This document shows positions 15,778-29,102 of a stretch of DNA of 61,434 nucleotides, one piece after another. Below the pieces are notes generated by a model. That model was not told the origin of the DNA. It saw nothing but the letters and a program-made list of their open reading frames with translations, and searched no databases. This DNA is from Ramlibacter sp. (GTDB lineage Bacteria; Pseudomonadota; Gammaproteobacteria; Burkholderiales; Burkholderiaceae_C), in the NCBI RefSeq assembly GCF_028291745.1, contig NZ_JAQGNQ010000016.1, positions 1 to 61,434 of the forward strand. The letters are read 5' to 3'. Positions within the stretch are counted from its first letter, which is position 1; each line of letters begins with the position of its first letter. The position numbers were made by a program, and so were the translations under genes.

Positions 15778-16883
15778 TCCCTCCGGCACCCTCGTCCGTG
15801 CTGGTGGTCGTCACCCGGCAGATCGGCGATGTGCTGCTCACCACGCCGCTGATCCGCCGCGCGCGCGAGCTCTGGCCGCAGGCGCGCATCGACGTGCTTG
15901 GCTTCGAGGGCACGCTGGGCATGCTGCGCGGCAATCCCGACGTGAACGAACTCATCGCCGCCGGCAAGCGCCCGGGCTGGCGCGGCGGCTTGCGCCTGGT
16001 ACGCCGGCTGTGGCGCCGCTATGACCTGGGCCTGGTGGCGGAGGCCAGCGACCGCGCGCACCTGATTGGATGGCTGGCCGCGCGGCGCCGGCACGGCCTG
16101 CTGCGCCGCGGCCACGGCAGCAACTGGTGGAAGCGCCTGGGCCTGGCCCACGCGGTCGAGAGCGATGGCGACACGGGCGAGGTGCACGTCGTCGACGAAA
16201 AGCTGCGCCTGCTCGAGCCCTGGGGATCCCCGGCTGCCCCGCGCGCGGTCGCACCGCCGCCCACACCGCTGCCCGCCGAGATCGCGGCGCAGGTGCAGCC
16301 CGGCGCCGTCGTCATGCACGTGCCCTCGATGTGGCCGTACAAGCAATGGGCGCCGGAGAACTTCCGCGCCGTGGCAAGCGAGCTGCTGGCGCGTGGCCAC
16401 CAGGTGGTGCTGACCGGCACGGCTGGCGCGCGCGACCAGGAATGCATCGCGCCGCTGCGTGACCTGGCGCCGGCGCCGCGGCTGCTGGACGTGTCCGGCC
16501 GGCTCGACCTGGACCAGGTCGGCACGCTGCTGGCCGGTGCCGCGCTCTACATCGGGCCGGACACCTCGGTATCGCATCTCGCCGCGGCGGTCGGCGTGCC
16601 GACGCTGGTGGTGTTCGGGCCGACCAACCCGCAGCGCTGGGCACCCTGGCCCGCGACCGCGCAGGCGCCGGTGCAGTTCCAGCGGCGCGCGCCGGCGCAG
16701 ACGATAGGCAACGTCACCATCGTGCAGGCGATGCTGCCCTGCGTGCCGTGCAGCCGCGCCGGCTGCGAGGATCACCTCGCCAGCCGCAGCGATTGCCTGC
16801 TGCAGATCACGCCCGGGGAAGTGCTGGCACAGGCGCTGGCACTGCTGCAGGCGCGCGCGCCGCGCGAACTGCACGCGCACTGA
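15774..16883 (+). CDS. Glycosyltransferase family 9 (heptosyltransferase-like)
   Basis: This 369-residue GT-B enzyme has the N-terminal VTRQIGDVLLTTPLIR loop and the C-terminal GPDTSVSHLAAAVGVPTLVVFGPTNP motif (quoted here in part) that binds the ADP-sugar. The family adds heptose to the lipopolysaccharide inner core. TTG at 15774, overlapping the msbA stop, is the likely start; GTG at 15798 is an alternative. A Cys cluster near the C-terminus (LPCVPCSRAGCEDH) is common in this subgroup. Confidence 0.85.
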   Translation: MIPPAPSSVLVVVTRQIGDVLLTTPLIRRARELWPQARIDVLGFEGTLGMLRGNPDVNELIAAGKRPGWRGGLRLVRRLWRRYDLGLVAEASDRAHLIGWLAARRRHGLLRRGHGSNWWKRLGLAHAVESDGDTGEVHVVDEKLRLLEPWGSPAAPRAVAPPPTPLPAEIAAQVQPGAVVMHVPSMWPYKQWAPENFRAVASELLARGHQVVLTGTAGARDQECIAPLRDLAPAPRLLDVSGRLDLDQVGTLLAGAALYIGPDTSVSHLAAAVGVPTLVVFGPTNPQRWAPWPATAQAPVQFQRRAPAQTIGNVTIVQAMLPCVPCSRAGCEDHLASRSDCLLQITPGEVLAQALALLQARAPRELHAH

Positions 16884-16890
16884 AGGCGGC

Positions 16891-17757
16891 ATGGCCAACC
16901 CGCGCCCCCGCCTCTTCGACTGCTTCACCTTCAACGGCGAGCACGACCTGCTGCGCCTGCGCCTGCAGCTGCTGCGCGGCGTGGTGGACTATGCCGTGGT
17001 CGCCGAGGCCAGCCGCACCTTCACCGGCAAGCCCAAGCCGCTGCGCTTCGATCGCACGCTGCTGCCGGCCGATGGCCCGCAGGTGATCTACCTGCCGGTC
17101 GACGACCTCGAGGCCGATCCGCCCTCGCCCTGGTCCAACGAGAACCGCCAGCGCAATGCGCTCGGTCGGATCCTGGCCGAGCCGCCACCGGAACTGGCAG
17201 GCGGCGTGCGCGACGAGGACTGGATCCTGCTGTCCGACGTCGACGAGATCCCCGATCCACGGTGCCTGGCCGCGTTCCGGCCCGCGCTCTATCGCAGCGC
17301 CCTGCTGCTGCAACGCAATTTCTGCTACGCGTTCAACAACCAGGCGGTCACCGCGAGCGGCCGCGAGGTGCTGTGGCAGCGCGCGCGCCTGACCACCGCC
17401 GGCCACTTCCGATCGTGCTTCGGCACCATGCAGCGGCTGCGCGACTTCCGGGTGCCAGGTCCGCTGCGCAGCATCGCGCGCGGCTGGAACAAGTTGCGCA
17501 CGCAACGGCTGGCGCAGGCCGGCTGGCACTTCTCGTACCTGATGACGCCCCAGCAGATCGTGGAGAAGCTTGCGGCCTTCTCGCACCAGGAATTCAACAC
17601 CCCGGAGATCGCCAGCGTCGACTACATCCAGCGCTGCATGCGCGAGGGCAAGGACCTCTTCAGCGGTGGGCGCTTCCGCGTGGTGCCCGTCGACGAAAGC
17701 TTCCCGGCGCCGTTGCGGCAGGAGCGGGCGCGCTACGAGAAGTTCATCTGGCCGTGA
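16891..17757 (+). CDS. Glycosyltransferase family 17 protein
   Basis: This 288-residue protein has LFDCFTFNGEHDLLRLRL at the start, a central LLSDVDEIPDP acidic motif and GWHFSYLMTPQQIVEKL near the end. These are the marks of GT17, the family of the eukaryotic bisecting GlcNAc-transferase MGAT3, which also has many bacterial members of unknown role. It begins 7 bases after the GT9 gene and ends the glycan cluster. It most likely decorates surface glycan; donor and acceptor are unknown. Confidence 0.82.
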   Translation: MANPRPRLFDCFTFNGEHDLLRLRLQLLRGVVDYAVVAEASRTFTGKPKPLRFDRTLLPADGPQVIYLPVDDLEADPPSPWSNENRQRNALGRILAEPPPELAGGVRDEDWILLSDVDEIPDPRCLAAFRPALYRSALLLQRNFCYAFNNQAVTASGREVLWQRARLTTAGHFRSCFGTMQRLRDFRVPGPLRSIARGWNKLRTQRLAQAGWHFSYLMTPQQIVEKLAAFSHQEFNTPEIASVDYIQRCMREGKDLFSGGRFRVVPVDESFPAPLRQERARYEKFIWP

Positions 17758-17769
17758 GGCGGGGCGCCT

Positions 17770-17942
17770 GACCAGCGCCGCATGGATTGCGGGTCAAGCC
17801 CGCAATGACATGAGCGTGGAGTGAATGTCATTGCGAGGATGACATGAGCGTGGAATGGATGTCATCCCGGGCTTGACCCGGGATCCACCACGGCGTTTGC
17901 ACGAGCGCCGCACGGATTGCGGGTCAAGCGCCCAATGACAGC
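17770..17942. repeat. Cluster of family C palindromes (three units)
   Basis: Three units occur. GGATTGCGGGTCAAGCCCGC runs into AATGACA at 17784-17810, GTCATCCCGGGCTTGACCCG into GGATCCAC at 17861-17888, and a degraded CGGATTGCGGGTCAAGCG into CCCAATGACA at 17913-17940. Each is a palindrome centred on GGTCAAGCC or GGCTTGACC with GTCAT ends. The cluster fills the gap after the GT17 gene and before the rng 3' end, where it can fold and probably separates the convergent transcripts. Confidence 0.85.
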
Positions 17943-17953
17943 CGATCGCCGTG

Positions 17954-19423
<1,470 letters not shown>

Positions 19424-19581
19424 GTTGGGGGAAAGGATAACCGACCGGTCGGGCTCGCGCGCCGCTTGTTCGAGTGGGCCGGCGCGCCGGTGCCGGCGTG
19501 CTGGCGCCGAAGGACGGCCTCCGAGGGCATGGATGGCGCCCCGCTCCTGCCTTTCTCCAGAGCGCCTGGCGGCCGGAGAGG

Positions 19582-20178
19582 CTAGGCCACTCCCAGCTGC
19601 CGCAGCAGCGCCGCGGTCTCGTACAGCGGCAGCCCCATGATGCCGGTATAGGAGCCGGCGATGTGTTCGATGTGCGCCGCCGCGCGCCCCTGCACCGCAT
19701 AGGCGCCGGCCTTGCCCATGGGCTCGCCGCTGGCGACATAGGCGCGGATCTGCGGCGGCGTCAGCGCTGCGAAGCGCACCCGCGAATCGCTCACGGCCTG
19801 CACGCGGGTGCGGCGCGACTGCACCGCGACGGCCGTGAGCACGCGGTGCGTGCGCCCGGAGAGCTCGCGCAGCATGCGACGGGCGTCGGCCTCGTCCTCG
19901 GGCTTGCCGTAGATCGCCCGGCCCAGGGCGACGGTGGTGTCCGAGCACAGCACGGGCGCAGGCGGCAGTCCGCGGCGCCGCAGTCGCGCGAGTGCGGCAT
20001 CGAGCTTGAGGCCGGTGACACGCTGCACATAAGCGGCCGGCGCCTCGGCCGGGCGCACGGCCTCGAGCGCCTCGCTGTCCTCGTCGGGATCGGGCAACAG
20101 CAGTTCGTGGCGCACGCCGATCTGTTCCAGCAACTGGCGGCGGCGCGGGCTTTGCGAGGCGAGGTAGATGAAGTCCAT
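19582..20178 (-). CDS. maf: Maf-family nucleoside triphosphate pyrophosphatase
   Basis: This 198-residue house-cleaning enzyme has [12 protein letters not shown] at the N-terminus, the catalytic-base region [12 protein letters not shown], the conserved GKPEDEADA and the C-terminal [12 protein letters not shown]. Family members hydrolyse dTTP/UTP or modified pyrimidine triphosphates. The SQSPRR start matches the YhdE-type subgroup. It sits between rlmH and rng, the usual order in Burkholderiales. Confidence 0.92.
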   Translation of the reverse strand: MDFIYLASQSPRRRQLLEQIGVRHELLLPDPDEDSEALEAVRPAEAPAAYVQRVTGLKLDAALARLRRRGLPPAPVLCSDTTVALGRAIYGKPEDEADARRMLRELSGRTHRVLTAVAVQSRRTRVQAVSDSRVRFAALTPPQIRAYVASGEPMGKAGAYAVQGRAAAHIEHIAGSYTGIMGLPLYETAALLRQLGVA

Positions 20179-20204
20179 GGGCTGCGGATCATGACAGGCG
20201 GCGA

Positions 20205-20312
20205 TGTCATTGCGGGTGACATCCTTTCCATGTCATTGCGGGCTTGACCCGCAATCCATGCGGCGCTTGTGCCAGCGCCGTCGTGGATCCCGGGTCAAGC
20301 CCGGGATGACAT
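20205..20312. repeat. Second cluster of family C palindromes
   Basis: TGTCATTGCGGGCTTGACCC with GCAATCCATG (20231-20260) and TGGATCCCGGGTCAAGCCCG with GGATGACA (20284-20311) are the same units found at 17770-17942, in mirrored order. They are joined by a similar linker (GCGGCGCT...AGCGCCG). The cluster lies between rlmH and maf, so rng and maf are bracketed by matching elements. Confidence 0.85.
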
Positions 20313-20349
20313 CCGAAGACAGGACATCCGACGGCATGACCTCGCAGCC

Positions 20350-20817
20350 TCACTCCCGGTGATACGGATGCCCCGCGTTGATCGACCACCCGCGATAGAG
20401 CTGTTCGGCGAGCAGCACGCGGACCATCGCGTGCGGCAGCGTCAGGTCGGACAGGCGGATGCGTTCGTGCGCCGCCTGCCGCAAGGAGGGATCGAGTCCG
20501 TCCGGCCCGCCGATCAGCAGTGCGACGACGTCGTTTTCCAGCTGCCACACCTTCAGCTTGGCCGCCAGTGCGACGGTGGTCAGCGCTGTCCCGCGTTCAT
20601 CCAGGGCAACGATGCGCGCACCGCGAGGGATCGCCGCTTCGATGCGCTCGCGCTCCGCCGACAGCAAGGCCGGCAGCGTCTTCGAGGCGCGCGGCTCGGT
20701 CTTCACCGCCTTCAGTTCCAGCCGCATCTCGGGCGGAAAGCGCTTGGCGTAATCGTCCCAGGCGGTCTGCGCCCAGTCGGGCACGCGCTGGCCGACCGCC
20801 ACGACCAGCAGGCGCAT
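20350..20817 (-). CDS. rlmH: 23S rRNA pseudouridine-1915 N3-methyltransferase RlmH
   Basis: This 155-residue SPOUT methyltransferase modifies pseudouridine 1915 in helix 69 of 23S rRNA on assembled 70S ribosomes. [17 protein letters not shown] forms the knotted SAM site, and the C-terminal [19 protein letters not shown] is the highly conserved RlmH tail. Full length. It directly follows rsfS. Confidence 0.96.
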   Translation of the reverse strand: MRLLVVAVGQRVPDWAQTAWDDYAKRFPPEMRLELKAVKTEPRASKTLPALLSAERERIEAAIPRGARIVALDERGTALTTVALAAKLKVWQLENDVVALLIGGPDGLDPSLRQAAHERIRLSDLTLPHAMVRVLLAEQLYRGWSINAGHPYHRE

Positions 20818-20818
20818 G

Positions 20819-21541
20819 TCAGGCCCTGGTCGGCGTCTTCTTGGCGGCGGTCTTCACCGGAGCGGTCTTCACCGGAGCCTTCTTCGCCGCGGTCTTGGCG
20901 GGCGCCTTCAAGGCCGCCTTGCCGGCGGCCGTCCTGGCGGTGGACACCGCGCCGGTCTTGACGGGCGTGTGGGCGGCCGTCTTCGCCGGTGCCTTGGCCG
21001 CCGTCCTGCCGCCCGCGCTGCGGGGCGGAGCCTTCTTCGCCGGCCGCTTCTTCGCGGTCTCTGCCGCCTGCTTGGCCTCGCGCTCCGCGGTCTTGGCCGC
21101 GCTGCTGCGCCGCAAGGAGGTCGGCACCTTCTTCGCCGGCACGGGCTCACGCTCCGGCGTCGCCGGCTTGGACGCGCCCAGGCGCAGCCGGATCGGCTTC
21201 TCGCCCCAGATTTCTTCCAGGTGGTAGTACTGGCGGATGGCCGGCTGCATGATGTGGGCGACGGCGGCGCCGCAGTCCACGATGATCCATTCGCCGTTGT
21301 CCTCCCCCTCGATCCGGGGCTTGGGGAAGCCGGCCTCACGCACGGCGTCGATCACGCTGGAGGCCAGCGCCCTGGTCTGCCGGTTCGACGTGCCCGATGC
21401 GACGATCACCCGTTCGAACAACGGCGACAGATGCTCCGTGTCGAAGACCTGGATGTCGTGGCCTTTCACGTCTTCGAGGCCGTCGACGATGGCCCTCTGG
21501 AGTTTCTGCGTGTCCTTCTTGGCGGCGGTTTCTGTCGTCAT
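20819..21541 (-). CDS. rsfS: Ribosomal silencing factor RsfS with a long Lys/Ala/Pro-rich tail
   Basis: The first 118 residues are a normal RsfS domain ([46 protein letters not shown]). This domain binds uL14 on the 50S subunit and blocks subunit joining in starvation. The remaining 120 residues are a basic repetitive tail built of [15 protein letters not shown] units, resembling histone H1-type tails. Typical RsfS ends just after the YHLEEIW helix, so the tail doubles the protein. It ends 2 bases before rlmH begins and overlaps nadD by one base. Confidence 0.92.
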   Translation of the reverse strand: MTTETAAKKDTQKLQRAIVDGLEDVKGHDIQVFDTEHLSPLFERVIVASGTSNRQTRALASSVIDAVREAGFPKPRIEGEDNGEWIIVDCGAAVAHIMQPAIRQYYHLEEIWGEKPIRLRLGASKPATPEREPVPAKKVPTSLRRSSAAKTAEREAKQAAETAKKRPAKKAPPRSAGGRTAAKAPAKTAAHTPVKTGAVSTARTAAGKAALKAPAKTAAKKAPVKTAPVKTAAKKTPTRA

Positions 21542-22140
21542 CAGTGGGTGTGATAGAGATGATGGGATTCAATATAACTGGCAACCGCTGGACCAACCAG
21601 ATCGGTGATGTCCTGCCCGGCTGTCAGCCGGGCCCGGATTTGGGTGGCACTCTCGGGCATCTGCGGCAGCGCCAGCAGGGCCACGCGCACTCCGGGCAGC
21701 GCCCGCAGCGTGGCCACGCCGGCACCGTCGCCGCGGCCCGCGACGCACAGAACCGCGAGTTGCGCGATCTCCTGCCAGGCGTGCCAGCGCGTGAAGCCCG
21801 CGGCCTGATCTTCGCCCAGCAGCAGGTGCAACTGCGCAATGGGATGCTCTGCCTGCAATTCATGCAGCGTGTCGACGCTGTAGGTCGGGCCCGAGCGCCT
21901 GAGTTCACGATCGTCAACGTACACGGCTGCGATCCCGGCAAAGGCGAGCCGGCTCATCGCCAGGCGATCTTCCGCTGGCGTGAGCGTGCGGCTCTTGTGC
22001 CAGGCATTGCCGGTGGGCAGGACGTAGAGGCGATCGAGCGCGAGCTGCGCGATCGCCGCGTGCGCCATTGCGACATGGGCGCGATGGGGTGGATCGAAGG
22101 CGCCGCCGAACATGCCGACGCGTTGCAGCGAAAGCGTCAA
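21541..22140 (-). CDS. nadD: Nicotinate-nucleotide adenylyltransferase NadD
   Basis: This 199-residue enzyme makes deamido-NAD from nicotinate mononucleotide and [18 protein letters not shown] carries the nucleotide-binding G-G-x-F-D-P-x-H-x-G/A-H motif, and [12 protein letters not shown] is the C-terminal equivalent of I-S-S-T-x-I-R. It overlaps hemF by 4 bases and rsfS by 1, so all are in one transcription unit. Confidence 0.93.
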   Translation of the reverse strand: MTLSLQRVGMFGGAFDPPHRAHVAMAHAAIAQLALDRLYVLPTGNAWHKSRTLTPAEDRLAMSRLAFAGIAAVYVDDRELRRSGPTYSVDTLHELQAEHPIAQLHLLLGEDQAAGFTRWHAWQEIAQLAVLCVAGRGDGAGVATLRALPGVRVALLALPQMPESATQIRARLTAGQDITDLVGPAVASYIESHHLYHTH

Positions 22141-23051
22141 ACCCAGTCCTTGCGGACCAGGAAGCGGTCCAGGAGTTCGGCTTCACGCGTGCCCGCGGCG
22201 GGCTGCTGCCGGTAGGCCCACGAGGCCTGTGGCGGCATCGACATCAGGATCGATTCGGTGCGGCCGCCGGACTGCAGGCCGAAGTGCGTGCCACGGTCCC
22301 ACACCAGGTTGAATTCGACGTAGCGACCGCGGCGCAGCAGCTGCCACTCGCGTTGCGCCGGTGTCGCCGGCAGATCCTTGCGCCGCTGCAGGATCGGCAG
22401 GTAGGCCGCCAGGAAATGGTCGCCCACCGACTGCAGCAATGCGAAGCTGGGCGCGAAGCCCTGCTCGAAATAATCGTCGAAGAAGATCCCGCCGATGCCG
22501 CGCGGCTCGCCGCGGTGCTTGAGGAAGAAGTAGTCGTCGCACCAGGCCTTGAAGCGCGGGTGCTTGTCGGCGCCGAAGGGCGCGAGGCTGTCGCGGCAGA
22601 CGCTGTGGAAGTGGACCGCGTCCTCCTCGTACCCGTAGTACGGCGTGAGGTCCATGCCGCCGCCGAACCAGTACACCGCGGGCGCAGCGGCCGGCAGCGC
22701 AGCCAGCATGCGCACGTTCATGTGCACGGTGGGCGCCTGCGGATTGCGCGGATGAAAGACCGCGGAGACGCCCATCGCCTCGAACGACGCGCCCACCAGC
22801 TCGGGCCGGTTCTGCGTGGCCGAGGGCGGCAGCTGGGGCCCGCGCACGTGCGAGAAGCCGCAGCCGGCGCGCTCGAATACGCGGCCCTCTTCGAGGATCA
22901 TGGTGACGCCTTCACCCTGCAGCGGCTCGCCCGGCTCCTTGCGCCAGGCGTCGCTGCGAAAGGGCGTGCCCTCGATCTCGGCGCAGGCGCCGGTGATGCG
23001 CTGCTGCAGGCCGGTGAGCCAGTCGCGCACGGCGGCGATGCCCTGCTCCAC
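22137..23051 (-). CDS. hemF: Oxygen-dependent coproporphyrinogen III oxidase HemF
   Basis: This 304-residue haem-pathway enzyme converts coproporphyrinogen III to protoporphyrinogen IX using O2. Family blocks are [42 protein letters not shown] and [20 protein letters not shown]. The start [12 protein letters not shown] at 23051 lies 4 bases after the purD stop. Confidence 0.96.
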   Translation of the reverse strand: MEQGIAAVRDWLTGLQQRITGACAEIEGTPFRSDAWRKEPGEPLQGEGVTMILEEGRVFERAGCGFSHVRGPQLPPSATQNRPELVGASFEAMGVSAVFHPRNPQAPTVHMNVRMLAALPAAAPAVYWFGGGMDLTPYYGYEEDAVHFHSVCRDSLAPFGADKHPRFKAWCDDYFFLKHRGEPRGIGGIFFDDYFEQGFAPSFALLQSVGDHFLAAYLPILQRRKDLPATPAQREWQLLRRGRYVEFNLVWDRGTHFGLQSGGRTESILMSMPPQASWAYRQQPAAGTREAELLDRFLVRKDWV

Positions 23052-23055
23052 CCCT

Positions 23056-24336
23056 TCAGCCTTTCACGGCGCGATGGCCGATGTCGCGGCGGTACTGCGC
23101 GCCGTCGAAGGTGATGCCGCGCAGCAGCTCGTAAGCGTGCATCTGCGCTGCCTTCACCGTGGCGGCGAGCGCCGTCACGCACAGCACGCGGCCACCGGTG
23201 GTGACCGTCTGGCCGTCACGGGCCGCGGTGCCGGCGTGGAACACCACCGCCTCTTCGGTGTTCTTCGGCAGGCCCTGGATCACGTCGCCCTTGCGCGGAT
23301 CCATCGGGTAGCCGGCCGCGGCCATTACCACGCCCAGCGCGGTGCGGCGGTCCCATTCCAGGGCGACCTGGTCCAGCGAGCCGGAGGTGGCCGCCATCAT
23401 CACGTCGAACAGATCGGACTTCAGCCGCACCATGATCGGCTGGGTCTCCGGGTCGCCCATGCGGCAGTTGAACTCCAGCGTCTTGGGCTGGCCGTCCTTG
23501 TCGATCATCAGTCCGGCGTAGAGGAAGCCGGTATAGGGGATGCCGTCCTTCTCCATCCCGCGTACCGTGGGATCGATGATCTCGCGCATCACCCGGGCGT
23601 GGACATCGGGCGTCACGACCGGCGCCGGCGAATACGCGCCCATGCCGCCGGTGTTGGGTCCCTGGTCGCCATCGCGCAGGCGCTTGTGGTCCTGGCTGGT
23701 GGCCAGCGCCGTCACGTTCCTGCCGTCGCACAGGACGATGAAGCTCGCTTCCTCGCCGTGCAGGAACTCCTCGATCACGACGCGCGCGCCGCCGGCGTTG
23801 TGCGCCACGCCCAGCTGGTCGCCGACGAGCATGAAATCGATGGCCTCGTGCGCCTCCTGCGGCGTCATGGCCACGACCACGCCCTTGCCCGCGGCCAGCC
23901 CGTCGGCCTTGACGACGATGGGCGCGCCCTTGCGGTCAATGTAGGCGTGCGCAAGGGCGGGATCGGTGAAGGTCTCGTAGTCCGCCGTCGGAATCCTGTG
24001 CCGCTGCATGAAGGCCTTGCTGAAAGCCTTGGAGCTTTCCAGCTGCGCGGCCGCCTGCGTGGGCCCGAAGATGCGCAGGCCGTGGGCGCGGAAGTCGTCG
24101 ACCACGCCGGCGGCCAGGGGTCCCTCGGGGCCGACCACCGTCAGCGCGATCTTTTCCTTCAGGGCCCAGTCGCGCAGCTGGCGCAGGTCGGTGATGGGCA
24201 CGTTTTCGAGCCGCGGATCGAGCGCGGTGCCGCCGTTGCCGGGCGCGACGTAGACCGCCTGCACCTTGGGTGACTGCGCCAGCTTCCAGGCCAGCGCGTG
24301 CTCGCGCCCGCCGCCGCCGATGACCAGGACCTTCAT
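23056..24336 (-). CDS. purD: Phosphoribosylamine-glycine ligase PurD
   Basis: This 426-residue ATP-grasp enzyme performs the second step of purine synthesis. [19 protein letters not shown] is the N-terminal signature, [14 protein letters not shown] and [14 protein letters not shown] are ATP-grasp and active-site motifs, and [11 protein letters not shown] holds the metal ligands. The ATG at 24336 overlaps the stop of yebC as ATGA. Confidence 0.96.
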   Translation of the reverse strand: MKVLVIGGGGREHALAWKLAQSPKVQAVYVAPGNGGTALDPRLENVPITDLRQLRDWALKEKIALTVVGPEGPLAAGVVDDFRAHGLRIFGPTQAAAQLESSKAFSKAFMQRHRIPTADYETFTDPALAHAYIDRKGAPIVVKADGLAAGKGVVVAMTPQEAHEAIDFMLVGDQLGVAHNAGGARVVIEEFLHGEEASFIVLCDGRNVTALATSQDHKRLRDGDQGPNTGGMGAYSPAPVVTPDVHARVMREIIDPTVRGMEKDGIPYTGFLYAGLMIDKDGQPKTLEFNCRMGDPETQPIMVRLKSDLFDVMMAATSGSLDQVALEWDRRTALGVVMAAAGYPMDPRKGDVIQGLPKNTEEAVVFHAGTAARDGQTVTTGGRVLCVTALAATVKAAQMHAYELLRGITFDGAQYRRDIGHRAVKG

Positions 24337-25058
24337 TCGGTGATTTCCGCGTTGTGATACACGGCCTGCACGTCGTCGAGGTCTTCCAGCATGTCGACGA
24401 TCTTCTGCATGCGCGTGGCGTCGTCGCCGGCGAGCGGGATCGAGTTCTCGGGCCGCATCGTCACCTCGGCGATTTCGGCCTTCAGGCCCGCGGCCTCGAG
24501 CGCGTTCTTCACGGCCTCGAAGTCGCCCGGCGCCGTCAGCACCTCGATGGCGCCGTCTTCGTCGGTGACGACGTCCTCGGCGCCGGCCTCCAGCGCGAGC
24601 TCCATCACCTTGTCCTCGCTGGTGCCGGGGGCCAGGATCAGCTGGCCGCAATGCTTGAACTGGAAGGCCACCGAACCTTCGGTGCCCATGTTGCCGCCGT
24701 ACTTGCTGAAGATGTGGCGCACCTCGGCCACCGTGCGGACCTTGTTGTCGGTCATGGTGTCGACGATGATCGCGGCGCCGCCGATGCCGTAGCCCTCGTA
24801 GCGGATTTCCTCGTAGTGCACGCCTTCGAGGTTGCCCGTGGCCTTGTCGATGTTGCGCTTGATCGTGTCGGCCGGCATGTTGGCCGCCTTGGCCTTCTCG
24901 ACCGCCAGCCGCAGCCGCGGATTGATGGCCAGGTCGCCACCGCCCTGGCGCGCCGCCACCATGATTTCACGGATGACGCGCGTCCACACCTTGCCCCGCT
25001 TCTCGTCCTGGCGCCCCTTGCGGTGCTGGATGTTCGCCCATTTGCTGTGTCCGGCCAC
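24333..25058 (-). CDS. YebC/PmpR-family translation-related protein
   Basis: This 241-residue protein has [36 protein letters not shown] and [14 protein letters not shown]. The family was described as transcription regulators, and recent work links members to relief of ribosome stalling at proline-rich stretches. No DNA-binding motif is obvious. It heads the purD-hemF-nadD-rsfS-rlmH run. Confidence 0.93.
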   Translation of the reverse strand: MAGHSKWANIQHRKGRQDEKRGKVWTRVIREIMVAARQGGGDLAINPRLRLAVEKAKAANMPADTIKRNIDKATGNLEGVHYEEIRYEGYGIGGAAIIVDTMTDNKVRTVAEVRHIFSKYGGNMGTEGSVAFQFKHCGQLILAPGTSEDKVMELALEAGAEDVVTDEDGAIEVLTAPGDFEAVKNALEAAGLKAEIAEVTMRPENSIPLAGDDATRMQKIVDMLEDLDDVQAVYHNAEITE

Positions 25059-25180
25059 GTCAATCTTCCTTGTCGATCTTCTGCGTTACTCTTGGCTATG
25101 GTGCCATTCTACTTTTCGCACCCGTGGCGGGCTATTTTGGGAAAGAGCCCGCTGCCCTTGATGCGCGGCGCTGCGCAACC

Positions 25181-25212
25181 GTAGGCTGGGCTGCGCGCCA
25201 GCGCACCCCAGC
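25181..25212 (+). repeat. REP sequence (family A), left flank of the RAYT gene
   Basis: GTAGGCTGGGCTGCGCGCCA followed by GCGCACCCCAGC is a REP palindrome with a GTAG head. It lies just past the 3' end of the RAYT transposase gene. It matches the right-flank copy at 25814-25844 in inverted orientation and the composite at 11577-11650. Confidence 0.85.
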
Positions 25213-25219
25213 AACCGCC

Positions 25220-25756
25220 CTACTCCCCAAATTGGCCCTCGATCGCGGCCGACAGGCCCCAGTCGGCCCCAAGCCTCCCCTCCCGCACGAAGCGATGCAG
25301 GCTGGAATGCGGCCAATCCCGCGCCCGCATCACCCAGCCGTGCTTCACCGGGTTGAAATGGATGTAGTCCACGTGGCGCTCGTAGTCGAGATCGTCCCGG
25401 ATCTGGTGCTCCCAGAAGCGACGCTGCCAGACGCCGCGCTCGTCCTCGCCGCGTCTCGAGCGCGCACCCACCTCGAGAACACCCTGCTGCATCAGGCAGT
25501 GCGTGAAGCTGCGCTTGATCAGCCGCCAGCGCAAGGAGAAGTCCGCGTCCTCCTCTGGCAAGGTCCACAGCGCGTGCAGGTGGTCCGGAAGAACCACCAT
25601 CGCGTCGATGTGAAACGGATGCGCGGTTTTCACCCGAGCGACGCAGGCGCGCAATGAGCTTACATGGTCCACCAGCCAACGGGCACTGCGGTCCTGCAAG
25701 GCGGCGGTGAAGAAATAGGTGGCCCCGGGGGTGTTGGCGCGGATGTAGCGTCGCAT
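25220..25756 (-). CDS. REP-associated tyrosine transposase (RAYT, IS200/IS605-related)
   Basis: This 178-residue single-strand DNA transposase of the Y1 type has the H-x-H metal motif in VVLPDHLHALW and the YIHFNPVKHG segment typical of RAYTs. WQRRFWEHQIRDDLDYERHV supplies the catalytic-tyrosine region. RAYTs are thought to disperse the small REP palindromes that flank them. REP copies lie 8 bases beyond its 3' end and about 58 bases upstream of its start, as expected. A single chromosomal copy with no accessory TnpB is normal for this group. Confidence 0.9.
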   Translation of the reverse strand: MRRYIRANTPGATYFFTAALQDRSARWLVDHVSSLRACVARVKTAHPFHIDAMVVLPDHLHALWTLPEEDADFSLRWRLIKRSFTHCLMQQGVLEVGARSRRGEDERGVWQRRFWEHQIRDDLDYERHVDYIHFNPVKHGWVMRARDWPHSSLHRFVREGRLGADWGLSAAIEGQFGE

Positions 25757-25813
25757 GAGGCATGTAACGGCAGCGGCGGCGGCGGGATGACGGTGGATGT
25801 GGTTCGGGGCATC

Positions 25814-25844
25814 GCTGGGGTGCGCTTCGCGCAGCCCAGCCTAC
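25814..25844 (-). repeat. REP sequence (family A), right flank of the RAYT gene
   Basis: GCTGGGGTGCGCTTCGCGCA followed by GCCCAGCCTAC is the inverted counterpart of the left-flank REP at 25181-25212. It ends in CTAC, the complement of the GTAG head. It lies upstream of the RAYT start and about 90 bases before the GTP-cyclohydrolase-like gene, whose promoter it may overlap. Confidence 0.85.
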
Positions 25845-25935
25845 GAAGCCGTCGAAGCCCATGGCAGCCCCTGGTCGTGCAATACATCCGGCCCGCTCTT
25901 TGCTAGAGTTGGCTTTTCGCCTCCTGCGAGCCACG

Positions 25936-27179
<1,244 letters not shown>

Positions 27180-27183
<4 letters not shown>

Positions 27184-28448
27184 GCAGTACCGAATTCGTC
27201 CTCGGCTCCGGCGAGGCCGAACAGGCCGCGCACACGCTGCGCTCCACCCGTACCGTGCGCGAGCGCTGCGGGCAGTTGCTCGAGCGCGCGCGCGACGGCC
27301 GGTCGTCGTGGTTCGAGGTCGACGATGGCGCCATCGCCGCTGCCGCGCGCGCGGTGGCCGATCTCACTCACCGGCGATTTCCCAAGGGACACATCCCGCT
27401 GCACAGCCGCTGGCGCCACCTGGAAGCCGGCGGCGTGGACCGCCGGGGCGAACTCCAGCGCCTGCTGGGCGACGTGCCCAAGGCGACGCTCGGCCAGTGC
27501 CTGGTGGACCTCACCTTCGTCAGCGTCCTGCTGGATGCCGGCGCGGGGCCGGACTGGAAGTACACCGACTCCGCCACCGGGCAGACCTTCACCCGCTCCG
27601 AGGGACTGGCAGTAGCCAGCTACCACGCGTTCGTCGGCGGCATGTTCTCCAGCGACAAGCAGCACCCGCTGCAGGTCGACGCCGAGGGCCTGCGCGCGCT
27701 TGCCACCGACCAGCTCGCGCAGGTCTTGCAGGTGCACGGGAACAATCCGCTGGTGGGCCTGGAGGGCCGCGCCATCCTGCTGCGCCGTTTCGGCGAGGCC
27801 ATGGGCGAGCAGCCCGAAGTGTTCGGCCAGAACATCGCGCGCCCGGCCGGCATCTACGACCAGATCCTGGCGCCTTCGCCCGAGCTGCCCTATACGGCGG
27901 ACGTGGCGGCCCACGACATCCTCTCGCAGATCCTGGTGTCCTGCTCGGGCATCTGGCCGGCCGACAACGCGATCGGCTTCGTCCCCCTGGGCGACTGCTG
28001 GCGCCACGAGGCGGTGCGCGGCGAAGGCCAGAGCGACGGCTGGGTGCCCTTCCACAAGCTCTCGCAGTGGCTGACCTATTCGCTGCTGGAGCCCTTCGCC
28101 TGGTCGGGCGTGAACGTGCGCGGCGTCGAGGCGCTGACCGCCCTGCCCGAGTACCGCAACGGCGGACTGCTGATCGACAGCGGCGTGCTGCGCCTGCGCG
28201 ACGAGGCGGTGACGCGCGCGGTCTGGCAAGCCGGCGACGAGCTGATCGTCGAGTGGCGCGCATTGACGGTGGCCCTGCTCGAGGAAGTGGCGGTCGAAAT
28301 GCGCAAGCTGCTGCATCTCGATGCCGAGCGCCTGCCGCTGGCCCGCGTGCTCGAGGGCGGCACCTGGGCCGCCGGCCGCGAACTCGCCCAGCGGCAGCGC
28401 AACGGCCTGCCGCCGCTGCAGGTGGCCAGCGACGGCACGGTCTTCTGA
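27180..28448 (+). CDS. DUF1688 protein (Urc4-type, uracil catabolism)
   Basis: This 422-residue cytosolic protein belongs to the DUF1688 family, recognised by FPKGHIPLHSRWRHLEAGG, GPDWKYTDSATGQTFTRSEG, RPAGIYDQILA and the C-terminal LPEYRNGGLLIDSGVL. Yeast Urc4 is in this family and is needed for growth on uracil as nitrogen source; the reaction is not firmly established. The ATG overlaps the Urc1-like stop (ATGA) and upp follows by 15 bases. The four-gene block therefore reads as one catabolic operon. Confidence 0.82.
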
Positions 28449-28463
28449 ACAGGCACTCACGAC

Positions 28464-29099
<636 letters not shown>

Positions 29100-29102
29100 G
29101 CT

